Under the pieces are notes generated by a model that had not been told where the DNA came from, did not search any database, and saw only the letters and a program-made list of their open reading frames with translations. A stretch of 64,000 nt of DNA from Leifsonia sp. AK011 (GTDB taxonomy: Bacteria; Actinomycetota; Actinomycetes; Actinomycetales; Microbacteriaceae): contig NZ_JACCCH010000001.1 in the NCBI RefSeq assembly GCF_013410945.1, positions 2,480,001 through 2,544,000 on the forward strand, given 5' to 3'. Every line of letters starts with the position of its first letter. Position 1 is the stretch's first letter. Made by a program: the position numbers and the translations under genes. Positions 1 to 8,158 of this stretch are shown one piece after another.

Positions 1-722
1 AGCCCGTGACGGCGACAGCTGCTGGCATCCCCTATCTCCGTCTTGCACGTCAGATCGAGGCACTCGCAGCGGATGCCGCGACCGAGGCGACTCCAGAGAA
101 AGGGGCGGCGTTCCCCGTCATACCGCTCGCCATCAACGGGGATTCCCTCGCCACCTGGGCACTCCCCGCGCTCGCGTCCCTCGCGGACGAGCTCACGTTC
201 GACATCCACCGTGAGGATCAGGACCACTCGTGGGACCTGCTCCGCGACGGCACCGTGATGGCGGCGCTCACGACCGAGGCACGACCAGTGCAGGGATGCA
301 CGTCCACCCCTCTCGGAGTGATGCGCTACCGCCCCATGGCCACGCCGGACTTCGTCGCACGCTGGTTCGGCGATGGAGTTGCAGCATCCGCCCTCAACGC
401 GGCGCCCGTCGTGGTGTTCGATCGCAAGGACGACATCCAGGATCGCTACCTCCGCTCGTTCGGCAAGGGCCTCACTCCCCCGCGGCACCACGTTCCGGCG
501 TCGACCGAATTCGCCGAGGCCGTGCGACTCGGCATGGGGTGGGCGATGCTTCCCGACCAGCAGTCGTTCGGTCCGGAGTCGCGCGGCGAACTCGTGGAAC
601 TCGCTGGCGGCAAGCCCGAACACGTCGAGCTCTACTGGCAGCAGTGGGCGCTCCACACGACCGCGCTCGACCGGGTCGCCGACGCCATCGCGCGAGCGGC
701 CCGCGAACTGGCTCACTCGTAG
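1..722 (+). CDS. LysR-type regulator, ArgP/LysG-like (5' truncated)
   Basis: The reading frame is open at the window edge, so the N-terminal winged helix-turn-helix lies outside and only about 240 C-terminal residues are visible. What remains is the periplasmic-binding-protein-like effector domain of a LysR regulator (for example the stretch GCTSTPLGVMRYRPMATPDF and the later GMGWAMLPDQQ), which resembles ArgP/IciA/LysG proteins. Family members sense lysine or arginine and usually control an amino-acid exporter (lysE/argO); no exporter is visible here. The 3' end overlaps the convergent small gene by 10 nt. The family call is good; the effector is inferred. Confidence 0.8.
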   Translation, partial: PVTATAAGIPYLRLARQIEALAADAATEATPEKGAAFPVIPLAINGDSLATWALPALASLADELTFDIHREDQDHSWDLLRDGTVMAALTTEARPVQGCTSTPLGVMRYRPMATPDFVARWFGDGVAASALNAAPVVVFDRKDDIQDRYLRSFGKGLTPPRHHVPASTEFAEAVRLGMGWAMLPDQQSFGPESRGELVELAGGKPEHVELYWQQWALHTTALDRVADAIARAARELAHS

Positions 723-964
723 ACGCGCACCACGATCCACTCGCCGCCGATCTGGCGGATGTCGAACATGCGCGAGCGGTCGTCGTCATCCGTGCCCTGG
801 AAGCGCCATCCGACGAGATCGAGCGGGTGCGTGAGCCCCGCGATCTCGTCCTCAAGATGGGTCGGGGTATCGGTCACCCGGTAATGGCGACCCTCCCAGA
901 CGAGGCCATACGGCACCCCGCCCTCGAACCAAATGGTGAGCCGCGTGGCATCGATCAGGGTCAT
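713..964 (-). CDS. small protein, DUF6504-like, SOS-box controlled
   Basis: This encodes an 83-residue soluble protein with a beta-rich core around VWEGRHYRVTDTP and a tryptophan/arginine-rich middle. The motif resembles the small DUF6504-type proteins that I recall next to the actinobacterial ImuB/DnaE2 mutagenesis genes, but this is recalled similarity only. The start has a good ribosome site (GAGGAGA). Upstream is a textbook promoter (TTGGCG, 18 bp, TAATCT) followed immediately by a perfect LexA-type box, which supports a DNA-damage role. No polymerase gene is adjacent, so it stands alone here. Its molecular function is unknown. Confidence 0.75.
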   Translation of the reverse strand: MTLIDATRLTIWFEGGVPYGLVWEGRHYRVTDTPTHLEDEIAGLTHPLDLVGWRFQGTDDDDRSRMFDIRQIGGEWIVVRVYE

Positions 965-980
965 GGCATCTCCTCGGCGC

Positions 981-1026
981 TCGAACTTGTGTTCGAAGAT
1001 TACGTCGAGTCATCGCGACACGCCAA
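981..1026 (-). promoter_or_regulatory. SOS box and promoter of the 83-aa gene
   Basis: TCGAACTTGTGTTCGA at 981-996 is a perfect match to the actinobacterial LexA box TCGAAC-N4-GTTCGA. On the minus strand a -35 TTGGCG (1021-1026) and a -10 TAATCT (997-1002) are separated by 18 bp, so LexA would sit on the transcription start. A half-matching second site (GTTCGA at 1034-1039) lies inside the spacer/-35 side. Confidence 0.8.
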
Positions 1027-1192
1027 AACATATGTTCGAATCTCGCGAGGTGTGGTCAAATTGGCGAGAGTCGTGGACATGTGCGCGCTTCTCGTCAAGC
1101 AGCGCGCTCTTTGCAGAATGGCAGGAACCCGAGGAACCCGAGGAGCCACAGGAACGAAGGGAGCGCGAGCTCAGGAACGCAGGAGGGGCGAG

Positions 1193-1516
1193 CTACTCGT
1201 CGAGCGCTAGTTCCTTCGGCAGCTCGAGCTCCTTCGCGGAGAGCTCCTCCACATTGACGTCCTTGAAGGTCAGCACACGCACGCTCTTCACGAAGCGGTC
1301 GGAACGGTAGACATCCCACACCCAGACATCGTTCATCGTGAGTTCGAAGTAGAAGTCGTGCTCGGTGTCCTGGCGAACCAGGGTGACCTCGTTGGCGAGG
1401 TAGAAACGGCGTTCGGTCTCCACGACGTAACGGAACTGGCTCACTACATCGCGATACTCGCGGTACAGCGCCAGTTCGACCTCGCGGTCGTAATCCTCGA
1501 ACTCGTCCTCGTCCAT
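1193..1516 (-). CDS. DUF2469 family protein
   Basis: This 107-residue acidic protein begins with MDEDEFEDYDREVELALYREY and continues with a beta-rich segment (HDFYFELTMNDVWVWDVYR). It matches the DUF2469 family, which is found next to rnhB and lepB in most actinobacteria (the Rv2901c neighbourhood of mycobacteria). Here it lies 61 bp downstream of rnhB on the same strand, as expected, although a possible own -10 (TAGACT) lies about 10 nt before the ATG. No enzymatic motif is evident and its function is not known. Confidence 0.9.
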   Translation of the reverse strand: MDEDEFEDYDREVELALYREYRDVVSQFRYVVETERRFYLANEVTLVRQDTEHDFYFELTMNDVWVWDVYRSDRFVKSVRVLTFKDVNVEELSAKELELPKELALDE

Positions 1517-1577
1517 GCTGCTGTCGAGTCTAGACGCGTTTGGTCGGCGTTCGCCTATCGCTAGAGCAGATGGGTCG

Positions 1578-2228
1578 CTAGATCAGGGCGGGCTGCTTGA
1601 GCCAGGTGTGCCTGTGGAGGGGCGATGGCCCCAGCGTTCCGATCGCGGCGTAGTGGTCGGCGGATCCGTAGCCCTTGTTGCCGGGCCATCCGTATCCGGG
1701 GTGGTCGCCATCGGCCTCGATCATGAGGTGATCGCGATGCACCTTGGCGATGACGGATGCCGCGGCCACCGACGCGCAGTCCCGGTCGGCCTTGACTCGT
1801 GTCTGCACCCGTGGGGGCTTCACGAGCGCGCCCGTGAGCCAGTCGTGCGCGCCATCGAGCAGCACGACGCTCTCGTGGATACCCACGCCAGCTTCGTGCA
1901 GGGCGAGCAGCGCGCGCTTGCCGGCGAGCCCGAGTGAGGCCATGATCCCGATGCGATCCACCTCCTCGGCGCTTGCGAGACCGACAGAGGAGTAGCGCAC
2001 CCACGCCGCAGCGACGGGAGCGAGCTCCTCACGGCGCTTCTCGCTGAGCAGCTTGGAGTCCCGAAGGCCGGCCGGGATGCCACGCACGCCGACTTCCACA
2101 ACCGAGAGCCCCACCGCGACCGGTCCGGCTATCGCGCCGCGACCCACCTCGTCGCACCCGATCACGTACCGGGCCCCGGACTTCAGGATGGATCGCTCCA
2201 CGCTCAGAGTGGGGTCGGCGACTGCCAC
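1578..2228 (-). CDS. rnhB: ribonuclease HII
   Basis: RNase HII cleaves the RNA strand of RNA-DNA hybrids and removes misincorporated ribonucleotides. The acidic metal-binding residues are visible: Asp26 and Glu27 in GCDEVGRG, Asp125 in VVLLDGAHDW and Asp148 in KADRDCASVAAASVIAK. The frame is open further upstream into lepB, but I chose the GTG whose G is the last base of the lepB TAG stop (TAGTG), giving 216 residues, the normal family length. This one-base stop/start overlap implies translational coupling with lepB. Confidence 0.95.
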   Translation of the reverse strand: MAVADPTLSVERSILKSGARYVIGCDEVGRGAIAGPVAVGLSVVEVGVRGIPAGLRDSKLLSEKRREELAPVAAAWVRYSSVGLASAEEVDRIGIMASLGLAGKRALLALHEAGVGIHESVVLLDGAHDWLTGALVKPPRVQTRVKADRDCASVAAASVIAKVHRDHLMIEADGDHPGYGWPGNKGYGSADHYAAIGTLGPSPLHRHTWLKQPALI

Positions 2229-3010
2229 TACTTCTTGGACCCCTGCTCGACTTTCGCCTCGTCGACATCCGCGAACGTGAGCGGGTAGTTGTCGAGCCAG
2301 GTCCAATGGTCGGCGGGCCAACTGACGACGAGCGCGCGGCCGACGACGTTCTCGATCGGGACCGCCCAGGAGCCGTTCGGATCGAGGGCATAGTGGTACG
2401 AGGAGTCGGCGGAGTTGTAGCGGTTGTCGCCCATGACCCAGAGGTAGCCCTCAGGCACGGTGACCTCGAAGTCCTCGCGCGTCGCCTTCGTGGCATCCGC
2501 CGGGATCGTGATGTAGGGCTCGTCGAGCGGCACGCCGTTCACGGTGATCTGGCCGAGATCGTTGCAGCACACGACGGTGTCGCCGGGCATCCCGATGATC
2601 CGCTTGATGAGGTGTTCGTTGCTGTCCGGTGCCGTCAGCCCGACGAAGGAGAGCACGCCGTCGACCGCACCCGTCAGCCAGTTCTGCGGTGGCGGGGTGG
2701 GCGCGGCCGAGAGCCAGCCACCCGGATCGCGGAACACGATCACGTCTCCATGCTCGAGCGGCATCAGCTCGGGGGTGAGCTGATTGACGATGATGCGGTC
2801 GTCGATCTGGAGGGTCTCCTCCATCGACGACGACGGAATGTAGAACGACCTGATCAGGAACGTCTTGATGAGGAATGAGATGAGGAGCGCCGCGAGGAGG
2901 ATGAGGAGGACATCCCGGATGAATAGCTTCCATCCCTTGGAACGCGGCTGCTTCGGCTGGTCGTCGGACGTGTCCGCCGGCGCAGCATCGTTGATGGTGT
3001 TGTCTGTCAT
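2228..3010 (-). CDS. lepB: signal peptidase I
   Basis: This membrane serine protease removes signal peptides from exported proteins. A hydrophilic N-terminus (about 26 residues) is followed by one membrane segment near residues 30-51. The catalytic Ser62 lies in IPSSSMEETL and the catalytic Lys136 in KRIIGMPGD, followed by the family box PEGYLWVMGDNRYNS. Its 260 residues are typical of actinobacterial LepB. It lies between rplS and rnhB as in related genomes and is separated from rplS by a strong hairpin. Confidence 0.97.
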   Translation of the reverse strand: MTDNTINDAAPADTSDDQPKQPRSKGWKLFIRDVLLILLAALLISFLIKTFLIRSFYIPSSSMEETLQIDDRIIVNQLTPELMPLEHGDVIVFRDPGGWLSAAPTPPPQNWLTGAVDGVLSFVGLTAPDSNEHLIKRIIGMPGDTVVCCNDLGQITVNGVPLDEPYITIPADATKATREDFEVTVPEGYLWVMGDNRYNSADSSYHYALDPNGSWAVPIENVVGRALVVSWPADHWTWLDNYPLTFADVDEAKVEQGSKK

Positions 3011-3016
3011 TAAACC

Positions 3017-3055
3017 CCTGAGCTCCCCGCCAGTTTACGTGGCGGGGAGCTCAGG
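3017..3055 (-). terminator. hairpin between rplS and lepB
   Basis: A perfect 15-bp inverted repeat (CCTGAGCTCCCCGCC / GGCGGGGAGCTCAGG) with a 9-nt loop follows the rplS stop on the minus strand. After the stem comes GGTTTAATG, a weak T tract. It probably terminates or attenuates rplS transcription before lepB. Confidence 0.8.
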
Positions 3056-3079
3056 TGGATGACACTGAAGCAGTGCGAA

Positions 3080-3427
3080 TTAGAACTCGCGCTTCTCCTT
3101 GATCTTGGCCTTCTTGCCGCGCAGACCGCGCAGGTAGTAGAGCTTGGCGCGACGCACATCACCGCGGGTGACGATCTCGATGTGGTCGATCACCGGGGAG
3201 TGCACGGGGAAGGTGCGCTCGACACCGACCTGGAAGCTGACCTTGCGGACCGTGAAGGTCTCGCGAACGCCTTCGCCCGAACGGCCGATGACGACGCCCT
3301 GGAACACCTGGATACGCGAGCGCGTACCTTCGATGATGTTCACGTGAACCTTGACGGTGTCACCGGCGCGGAAATCAGGAATGTTGTCCTTGAGGGATGC
3401 TGCATCGACGCTGTCGAGGATGTGCAT
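3080..3427 (-). CDS. rplS: 50S ribosomal protein L19
   Basis: The protein has 115 residues with the L19 core [28 protein letters not shown] and [20 protein letters not shown], ending with a basic [11 protein letters not shown] tail. L19 sits at the 30S-50S interface. It follows the trmD-map region and precedes lepB in the conserved actinobacterial order. The 230-bp upstream region is shared with a divergent TetR gene and probably holds its own promoter, though I could not fix the boxes. Confidence 0.97.
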   Translation of the reverse strand: MHILDSVDAASLKDNIPDFRAGDTVKVHVNIIEGTRSRIQVFQGVVIGRSGEGVRETFTVRKVSFQVGVERTFPVHSPVIDHIEIVTRGDVRRAKLYYLRGLRGKKAKIKEKREF

Positions 3428-3657
3428 TGTTCTTCGCTCTCTGCGCCCGCCACAGGTCGAACGCCATGTTGATAAAACTCAGGAAAGGTGAAGGTGTGTC
3501 TCGTAGAATGCCGGTACCCCTGTGGCAGAGCCGGAACAGGACACGAACGACGATTCTCGCACAGATTGACGTCGGCGTGCCACTCCCCACGAGTTCCTTT
3601 TCCGACAGTTATGGTCTCAGGGACGACAGAAAGATGAACATGACCCTCAAGGCAGAT

Positions 3658-4275
3658 ATGACAGTCACATCCCTCTCCGTTCGCGCTGAACCCGTTCAGC
3701 AGCGAAGCGCGGAACGAATCACGAGCTTGCTGGATGCCGCTGCCGAGCTGATTGACGCCAACGGGATCGACGGTCTGACCACCAGTGACGTCGCGACCCG
3801 CTCCGGCTCCTCGGTCGGCGTCGTCTACCGCTACTTCCCGAACATCCAGTCCCTGCTCAAGGCTCTGGCCGCGCGCAACCTGGACAAGTTCACCACGCGC
3901 CTTCGCGAGCAGCTCCCCGAGGACGCGAACGACGCGCTGGGTGCCATGAACGCGGGAATCGACACCTACATCGAGATGGCCCGTACCGAGCCCGGTTTCC
4001 GTGCTCTCCGGTTCGGCGACGTGATCGAGGACCGCTTCATCCGCGAGGAGCCCGGTGTCACCGTCGGCATGTCGTCGATGTTCACTGAGCTGCTCGTCAC
4101 GCGGTACGGCGTCAGCTCGACTCCCGAGCTCGCCTTCGACATCGAGGTGCTCGTCGAGATCGCTGACGCACTCCTCCACCGCGCATTCCGCTACGACACG
4201 CAGGGCGACGAGCGCTACATCGCGCGCCTCCGCGAGATCGTTCGCGACTTCCTCACCTCCCACGACGTCGCGTGA
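3658..4275 (+). CDS. TetR/AcrR family transcriptional regulator
   Basis: This is a roughly 205-residue one-domain-plus-ligand-pocket repressor. The N-terminal helix-turn-helix is clear: AAAELIDANGIDGLTTSDVA followed by SGSSVGVVYRYFPNIQSLL. The C-terminal all-helical part is TetR-like, and its ligand is unknown. I chose ATG 3658 because AAGG lies 5 nt upstream; ATG 3634, 24 nt upstream and preceded by AGAAAG and a TATGGT -10-like hexamer, is equally possible. The stop overlaps the GTG start of map (GTGA), so the two genes are co-translated. Confidence 0.88.
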   Translation: MTVTSLSVRAEPVQQRSAERITSLLDAAAELIDANGIDGLTTSDVATRSGSSVGVVYRYFPNIQSLLKALAARNLDKFTTRLREQLPEDANDALGAMNAGIDTYIEMARTEPGFRALRFGDVIEDRFIREEPGVTVGMSSMFTELLVTRYGVSSTPELAFDIEVLVEIADALLHRAFRYDTQGDERYIARLREIVRDFLTSHDVA

Positions 4276-5039
4276 TCGAACTCCGCACGCCCGCGGAACT
4301 GGAGCAGATGCGCACAGCTGGTGAGTTTGTCGCCGGCGTGCTCGAGGCGACGACCTCAGCTTCAGCCGTGGGAGTCAACCTGCTCGAACTCGACGCCCTC
4401 GCGCACGACATGATCCGTGCGCGAGGCGCGGAGAGTTGCTACATCGACTACCACCCGTCGTTCGGCGGCTCGCCCTTCGGCAAGGTCATCTGCACGTCGG
4501 TCAACGACGCCGCGCTGCACGGGCTCCCGCACGATTACACGCTGAAGGATGGCGACGTGCTGAGCCTGGACTTCGCGGCATCCGTCGATGGCTGGGTCTC
4601 GGACTCGGCCGTCACCATCATCGTGGGCACCCCGCGCGACGAGGATGCCCGGCTGATCGAGGTCACGAAGCGCGCGCTCGATGCCGGTATTGCGGCGGCC
4701 GTGGTGGGCAACCGCATGGGCGATGTCTCCGCGGCGATCGGTGATGTCGCGCGGGCCGCGCGTCTCAAGATCAACCTGGACTTCGGCGGTCACAGCGTCG
4801 GACGGGTGATGCACGGTGACCTTCATGTGCCGAATGACGGGCGACCAAAGCGTGGCTTCCCGCTGCAGCCGGGGCTCGTGTTCGCGATCGAGCCGTGGTT
4901 CATGCTCGGCACGAAGCGGATCTACACCGATGACGACGGCTGGACGCTTCGCAGCGATGACGGCTCGCGTGCCGCCCACTTCGAGCACACCGTCGCGGTC
5001 ACTGATGACGGACCGCTAGTTCTCTCCGCCCGCAAATAA
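4272..5039 (+). CDS. map: type I methionine aminopeptidase
   Basis: The enzyme removes the initiator methionine from nascent proteins. The metal-site residues can be followed: the His in NDAALHGLP, Asp in LSLDFAASVDG, Asp in WVSDSAVT, His in GGHSVGRVMH, Glu in FAIEPWF and Glu in AHFEHTVAV. Its 255 residues match the compact bacterial type I form. The usual GHGIGR-HE box reads GHSVGRVMHGD, a mild variant. It is coupled to the upstream TetR gene by a 4-nt overlap and overlaps the convergent membrane gene by 24 nt. Confidence 0.93.
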   Translation: MIELRTPAELEQMRTAGEFVAGVLEATTSASAVGVNLLELDALAHDMIRARGAESCYIDYHPSFGGSPFGKVICTSVNDAALHGLPHDYTLKDGDVLSLDFAASVDGWVSDSAVTIIVGTPRDEDARLIEVTKRALDAGIAAAVVGNRMGDVSAAIGDVARAARLKINLDFGGHSVGRVMHGDLHVPNDGRPKRGFPLQPGLVFAIEPWFMLGTKRIYTDDDGWTLRSDDGSRAAHFEHTVAVTDDGPLVLSARK

Positions 5040-5453
5040 GTCGTCGAGGTCGCCGTCCTCAGCGGATGACTCGCCCGCCCGCGCCAACCGTGCGCTCGTG
5101 ACTCCGAGCACGGCCGTCGTGGCTATCGCGACGACCAGCAGCACAGGCCAGCCGAACACGGTGAGGAAGCTCGTGTCCTCCGAGAGCGAGGTCGTGACGA
5201 GCGCCACAAGGATAGCGACGAGCACCGCGATCAGGACGCGCTCCGTGCGGGTGGGACCGATCGGTCGGCGCCGCATCAGGATGAACTGGTCGATCGCGAG
5301 CGAGATGATCATCGCCGGGAACACGAGCACGCCGTTGGCGAGGAACGCGAACGAGAAGATGCGTCCGTCCCCGGCGAAGGCGATCAGCGTGTAGACGATG
5401 AGCACGATCAGTGCGACGCCGGTGACAGGCAGAATCCAGTACCAGAACTTCAC
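5016..5453 (-). CDS. small integral membrane protein, unknown
   Basis: This 145-residue protein has four predicted hydrophobic segments (near residues 7-28, 34-56, 72-90 and 98-118) and an acidic C-terminal tail ending in [14 protein letters not shown]. No family motif is recognised. It starts within the trmD stop (ATGA overlap), so it belongs to the trmD transcript, and its 3' end overlaps map by 24 nt in the convergent direction. The function is unknown. Confidence 0.75.
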   Translation of the reverse strand: MKFWYWILPVTGVALIVLIVYTLIAFAGDGRIFSFAFLANGVLVFPAMIISLAIDQFILMRRRPIGPTRTERVLIAVLVAILVALVTTSLSEDTSFLTVFGWPVLLVVAIATTAVLGVTSARLARAGESSAEDGDLDDLFAGGEN

Positions 5454-6145
5454 GGGGCGTCATCCGTGGTGTCGAGCAGATCGGGTCGCACCCGCCGCGT
5501 GCGTTCGAGCTGCTGTTCGCGCCGCCAGGCGGCGATCGCACCGTGGTTGCCGCTCAGGAGCACGGGCGGCACCTCGCGCCCGCGCCACTCCGCGGGCTTC
5601 GTGTAGCTGGGGTACTCGAGCAGGCCGTCCTCGTGGCTCTCCTCGTCGAGGCTCACGGGGTTGCCCACCACTCCCGGGATCAGTCGCCCCACGGCTTCGA
5701 TGATCGCCATCACGGCGACCTCGCCGCCGTTGAGCACGTAGTCCCCGAGGCTCACCTCGCGAACACGGGCGACGGATGCCGCGTACTCCACCACCCTCTG
5801 ATCGATGCCCTCGTAGCGACCGCACGCGAACACGAGCCGCTCCTCGGTCGCGAGCTCGCGGGCCATCGCCTGCGTGAACCGCTCCCCCGCGGGGCTCGGA
5901 ACGATCAGGAGTGAGTCCGGCGTCAGCACGGCGTCGAGCGCCTCGCCCCACGGCTCCGGCCGCATGACCATGCCCGCGCCGCCACCGTAGGGCGTGTCAT
6001 CCACCGTGCGGTGACGATCGTGCGTGAAGTCGCGCAGGTCGTGCACGTGGGAGTCGAGGATGCCGCGGTCGCGAGCCTTACCGAGGAGCGAGACATCCAA
6101 CACCCCGAAGAACTCGGGAAAGATCGTGACGATGTCGATGCGCAC
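5450..6145 (-). CDS. trmD: tRNA (guanine37-N1)-methyltransferase
   Basis: TrmD methylates G37 of tRNAs and prevents frameshifting. The trefoil-knot SAM site is visible in [13 protein letters not shown] and [16 protein letters not shown], and the N-terminus reads [14 protein letters not shown] set the start at GTG 6145 rather than the further upstream in-frame codons because it gives the canonical N-terminus and lies exactly 6 nt after a TACGCT hexamer, which fits a leaderless mRNA. It forms an ATGA-overlap pair with the downstream membrane gene. Confidence 0.95.
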   Translation of the reverse strand: MRIDIVTIFPEFFGVLDVSLLGKARDRGILDSHVHDLRDFTHDRHRTVDDTPYGGGAGMVMRPEPWGEALDAVLTPDSLLIVPSPAGERFTQAMARELATEERLVFACGRYEGIDQRVVEYAASVARVREVSLGDYVLNGGEVAVMAIIEAVGRLIPGVVGNPVSLDEESHEDGLLEYPSYTKPAEWRGREVPPVLLSGNHGAIAAWRREQQLERTRRVRPDLLDTTDDAP

Positions 6146-6157
6146 CACTCCAGCGTA
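6146..6157 (-). promoter_or_regulatory. leaderless -10 of trmD
   Basis: TACGCT (6152-6157, minus strand) lies 6 nt before the GTG start. It fits TANNNT-N6-start, implying transcription begins at or next to the start codon. Confidence 0.55.
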
Positions 6158-6193
6158 GGCCCCGTCCAAGCTCGCCTGCGTTCTGCCCGGTCG

Positions 6194-6263
6194 GTGCGGA
6201 GGATGGCGCGCCGTGCTGGCTCGGCTGAGCGGGGCGGGATCGGCGTGTCATCCTCCACAACGT
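6194..6263. repeat. inverted-repeat element, copy 1 (degenerate)
   Basis: The left arm 6194-6213 (GTGCGGAGGATGGCGCGCCG) and right arm 6241-6263 (CGGCGTG...CCACAACGT) form an imperfect palindrome. They are homologous in sequence and spacing to the near-perfect copy at 7212-7284. Both copies are followed by CGTACG and then GC-rich CCCGTC/GACGGG-type stems. The two copies bracket the single gene at 6338-7210. Confidence 0.75.
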
Positions 6264-6337
6264 ACGACCGCGTCAGCCCGTCCCCCGTCGGGCCCGGACG
6301 GCCGCCATGGACAGGGCAACCACCTCACCCTGACTGC

Positions 6338-7210
6338 ATGACGACATACTCAGAACTCGCCCGCAGGACCGGTGGCGTCTTTCGCACCGCCCAGTTGCAC
6401 GCGAGTGGCGCTACAGCCGCCCACATCCGCTCGGCCGTTGCGGATGGCACCCTGTCCCGCATACGGAAGGGATGGCTGCACACGTCCGATGCCGCACCGG
6501 AACTCATCCACGCGGTGTCGCTCGGCGGCCGCCTCGCCTGCGTCTCGGCCGCGAAATACTCCGGCCTGTGGACGCCCGACCTTGGTCCTGGCATCCACAT
6601 CGCCCGTCCCGCACACGCAGGGCGCACGTTCGGTGATCCGACGGGATTCATCGAACACTGGCAGTCGAGCACGTGGGGCTCGACAGAGAGTGCGATTGAG
6701 AGCATGCCCGCCCTGCTGCGGCAGGTGCTGCTGTGTTGCGAGTACGAGGATGCCCTGACCATGGTCGATTCGGCGCTCAACCAGCGTCGGCTCACGCTCA
6801 CCGAACTGAAGAAGATGCTCGCCACTCTGCCGCCACGGTTCTCCCGCGTGCTGGATGACACGGACCCTGCGAGCGAGTCGGGTCTTGAGACCCTGTGCCG
6901 GTATCGACTCAGGCAGCTCGGTCTCGCCGTCCGATCGCAGGTGACTTTCGGTGATATCGGCCGTGTCGACCTGGTCCTCGGGGATCGGGTCATCATCGAA
7001 GCAGATGGACGCGAGACCCACGAGGGCACGTTTCTGCGCGACCGCACCCGCGATCTTGCGCTCATGCGGCGCGGATACGTCGTCGTTCGCGTCGGGTACC
7101 ACCACGTGGTGAACGAGTGGCAGCTCGTGGAGCACACCGTGCGGGCGCTGGTGATGCGGCGCGAGCACGTCTGGTCGGCGACTCACCGCCGCGAGGGACT
7201 CGTGTCCTGA
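6338..7210 (+). CDS. AbiEi-like / DUF559-type protein
   Basis: The 290-residue protein has two parts. Residues about 5-50 look like the AbiEi-type winged-helix antitoxin N-terminus (FRTAQLHASGATAAHIRSAV, then SRIRKGWL). The C-terminal third has a DUF559/Vsr-like endonuclease-fold signature: SESGLETLCRYRL, GRVDLVLGDRVIIEADG, then RRGYVVVRV, with D...E-x-D spacing typical of PD-(D/E)xK folds. No cognate AbiEii nucleotidyltransferase toxin is adjacent. The ATG lies 6 nt after CACCCT, suggesting a leaderless mRNA. The gene is flanked by two repeats, suggesting acquisition. Function is inferred only. Confidence 0.8.
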   Translation: MTTYSELARRTGGVFRTAQLHASGATAAHIRSAVADGTLSRIRKGWLHTSDAAPELIHAVSLGGRLACVSAAKYSGLWTPDLGPGIHIARPAHAGRTFGDPTGFIEHWQSSTWGSTESAIESMPALLRQVLLCCEYEDALTMVDSALNQRRLTLTELKKMLATLPPRFSRVLDDTDPASESGLETLCRYRLRQLGLAVRSQVTFGDIGRVDLVLGDRVIIEADGRETHEGTFLRDRTRDLALMRRGYVVVRVGYHHVVNEWQLVEHTVRALVMRREHVWSATHRREGLVS

Positions 7211-7211
7211 G

Positions 7212-7284
7212 ACGTTGCGGAGGATGCCGCGCCGCTTGCCGTGGATGCCACGGGCCTCGGGCGGCGCGCCATCCTCCGCAACGT
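7212..7284. repeat. inverted-repeat element, copy 2 (near-perfect)
   Basis: The left arm 7212-7234 and right arm 7262-7284 are 23-nt inverted repeats matching at 22 of 23 positions (core GTTGCGGAGGATG...GCGCCG), with a 27-nt centre. It sits directly after the stop of the AbiEi-like gene and before the convergent rimM stop, so it could also act as a bidirectional terminator. Confidence 0.85.
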
Positions 7285-7338
7285 ACGCACACACGGCCCG
7301 TCGCACACACTGCCCGTCGCGCGGACGGGCGTCAGCGG

Positions 7339-7917
7339 CTACGCCTCGGGAGTCGCGTCGGGCGCCGGCTCCTCGGTGAGCTCCTCGAAGAGGCCGAGCG
7401 GTGGAGTCACCACGAGGGTTCCCGCGTCGATGTCGACGGAGGGCACGATCGCTTTGACGAACGGAACGAGCACGTCACCGTTCTCGGTCGTGACGGTGAG
7501 GAGGTCCTGGCCGGGCATGTGGTCGACGCGGGCCACCGTTCCGACATTCGTGCCGTCGCGCAGCACACTGAGGCCGACGAGCTGGTGGTCGAACCACGCG
7601 TCCTCTTCGGGAGCCTCAGTGGGGTCCTGTTCGATCCAGAGGATCGCCTTGATGAGCGTCTCCGCAGTGCTGCGGTCGGTAACGTCCTTGAAGAACGCGA
7701 CGGGCTGGAGGTTGAACCACTTCAGCTCGAGGAGTTCGAGAGTCTTGCCGTGCCAGGGTGAGCTGGTCGGCACCTGCAGGGTGAACACGGCGCCCGGAAC
7801 GAAACGTCGTTCCGGGGCATCCGTGTACAGCTCGATCTTGATTGCGCCCTTGAGGCCGTGCGCCTTGGTCAGGCGGCCCACTCTGAGCTGGGTGCCGGCC
7901 GTCTTCTTCGCAGCCAC
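7339..7917 (-). CDS. rimM: ribosome maturation factor RimM
   Basis: RimM helps assemble the 30S head and binds S19. The RimM barrel is seen at RVGRLTKAHGLKGAIKIELYTD, with the following region ending in a PRC-barrel segment (EDAWFDHQLVGLSVLRDG, GQDLLTVTTENGDVLVPFVKAIV). It has 192 residues and an acidic C-terminal tail. It starts 2 nt after the khpA stop, in the rpsP-khpA-rimM operon. Confidence 0.95.
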   Translation of the reverse strand: MAAKKTAGTQLRVGRLTKAHGLKGAIKIELYTDAPERRFVPGAVFTLQVPTSSPWHGKTLELLELKWFNLQPVAFFKDVTDRSTAETLIKAILWIEQDPTEAPEEDAWFDHQLVGLSVLRDGTNVGTVARVDHMPGQDLLTVTTENGDVLVPFVKAIVPSVDIDAGTLVVTPPLGLFEELTEEPAPDATPEA

Positions 7918-7919
7918 CG

Positions 7920-8156
7920 CTACTGGTCGGTGTCGACGACGTCGACACGCACCTTGCGACCGTCGGCGAGAGCGCCGACGAGGGTGCGCAGAGCCTTTGC
8001 GGTGCGACCAGCGCGTCCGATCACGCGACCGAGGTCGTCGGGATGCACGCGCACCTCAAGCACGTCACCGCGGGGTGACGACTTCGAGGACACCTGCACC
8101 TCGTCCGGGTGATCAACGATCCCCTTGACGAGGTGCTCAAGAGCGGGAGCGAGCAA
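7920..8156 (-). CDS. khpA: KH-domain RNA-binding protein KhpA
   Basis: This 78-residue single-KH-domain protein has the signature VHPDDLGRVIGRAGRTAKAL (GxxG loop GRAG). In firmicutes and actinobacteria it is encoded between rpsP and rimM and partners with KhpB/Jag in RNA binding. Here it starts 2 nt after the rpsP stop and ends 2 nt before rimM, so the three genes are one transcription unit. Confidence 0.93.
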   Translation of the reverse strand: MLAPALEHLVKGIVDHPDEVQVSSKSSPRGDVLEVRVHPDDLGRVIGRAGRTAKALRTLVGALADGRKVRVDVVDTDQ

Positions 8157-8158
8157 GA

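Noticed and set aside
2229-2321. Upstream extension of rnhB inside lepB
   Set aside because: The extension encodes Arg-rich sequence unlike RNase HII; GTG 2228 directly after the lepB stop gives the family N-terminus.
3340-4263. Minus-strand frame opposite the TetR gene
   Set aside because: Overlaps TetR and rplS with no recognisable protein features.
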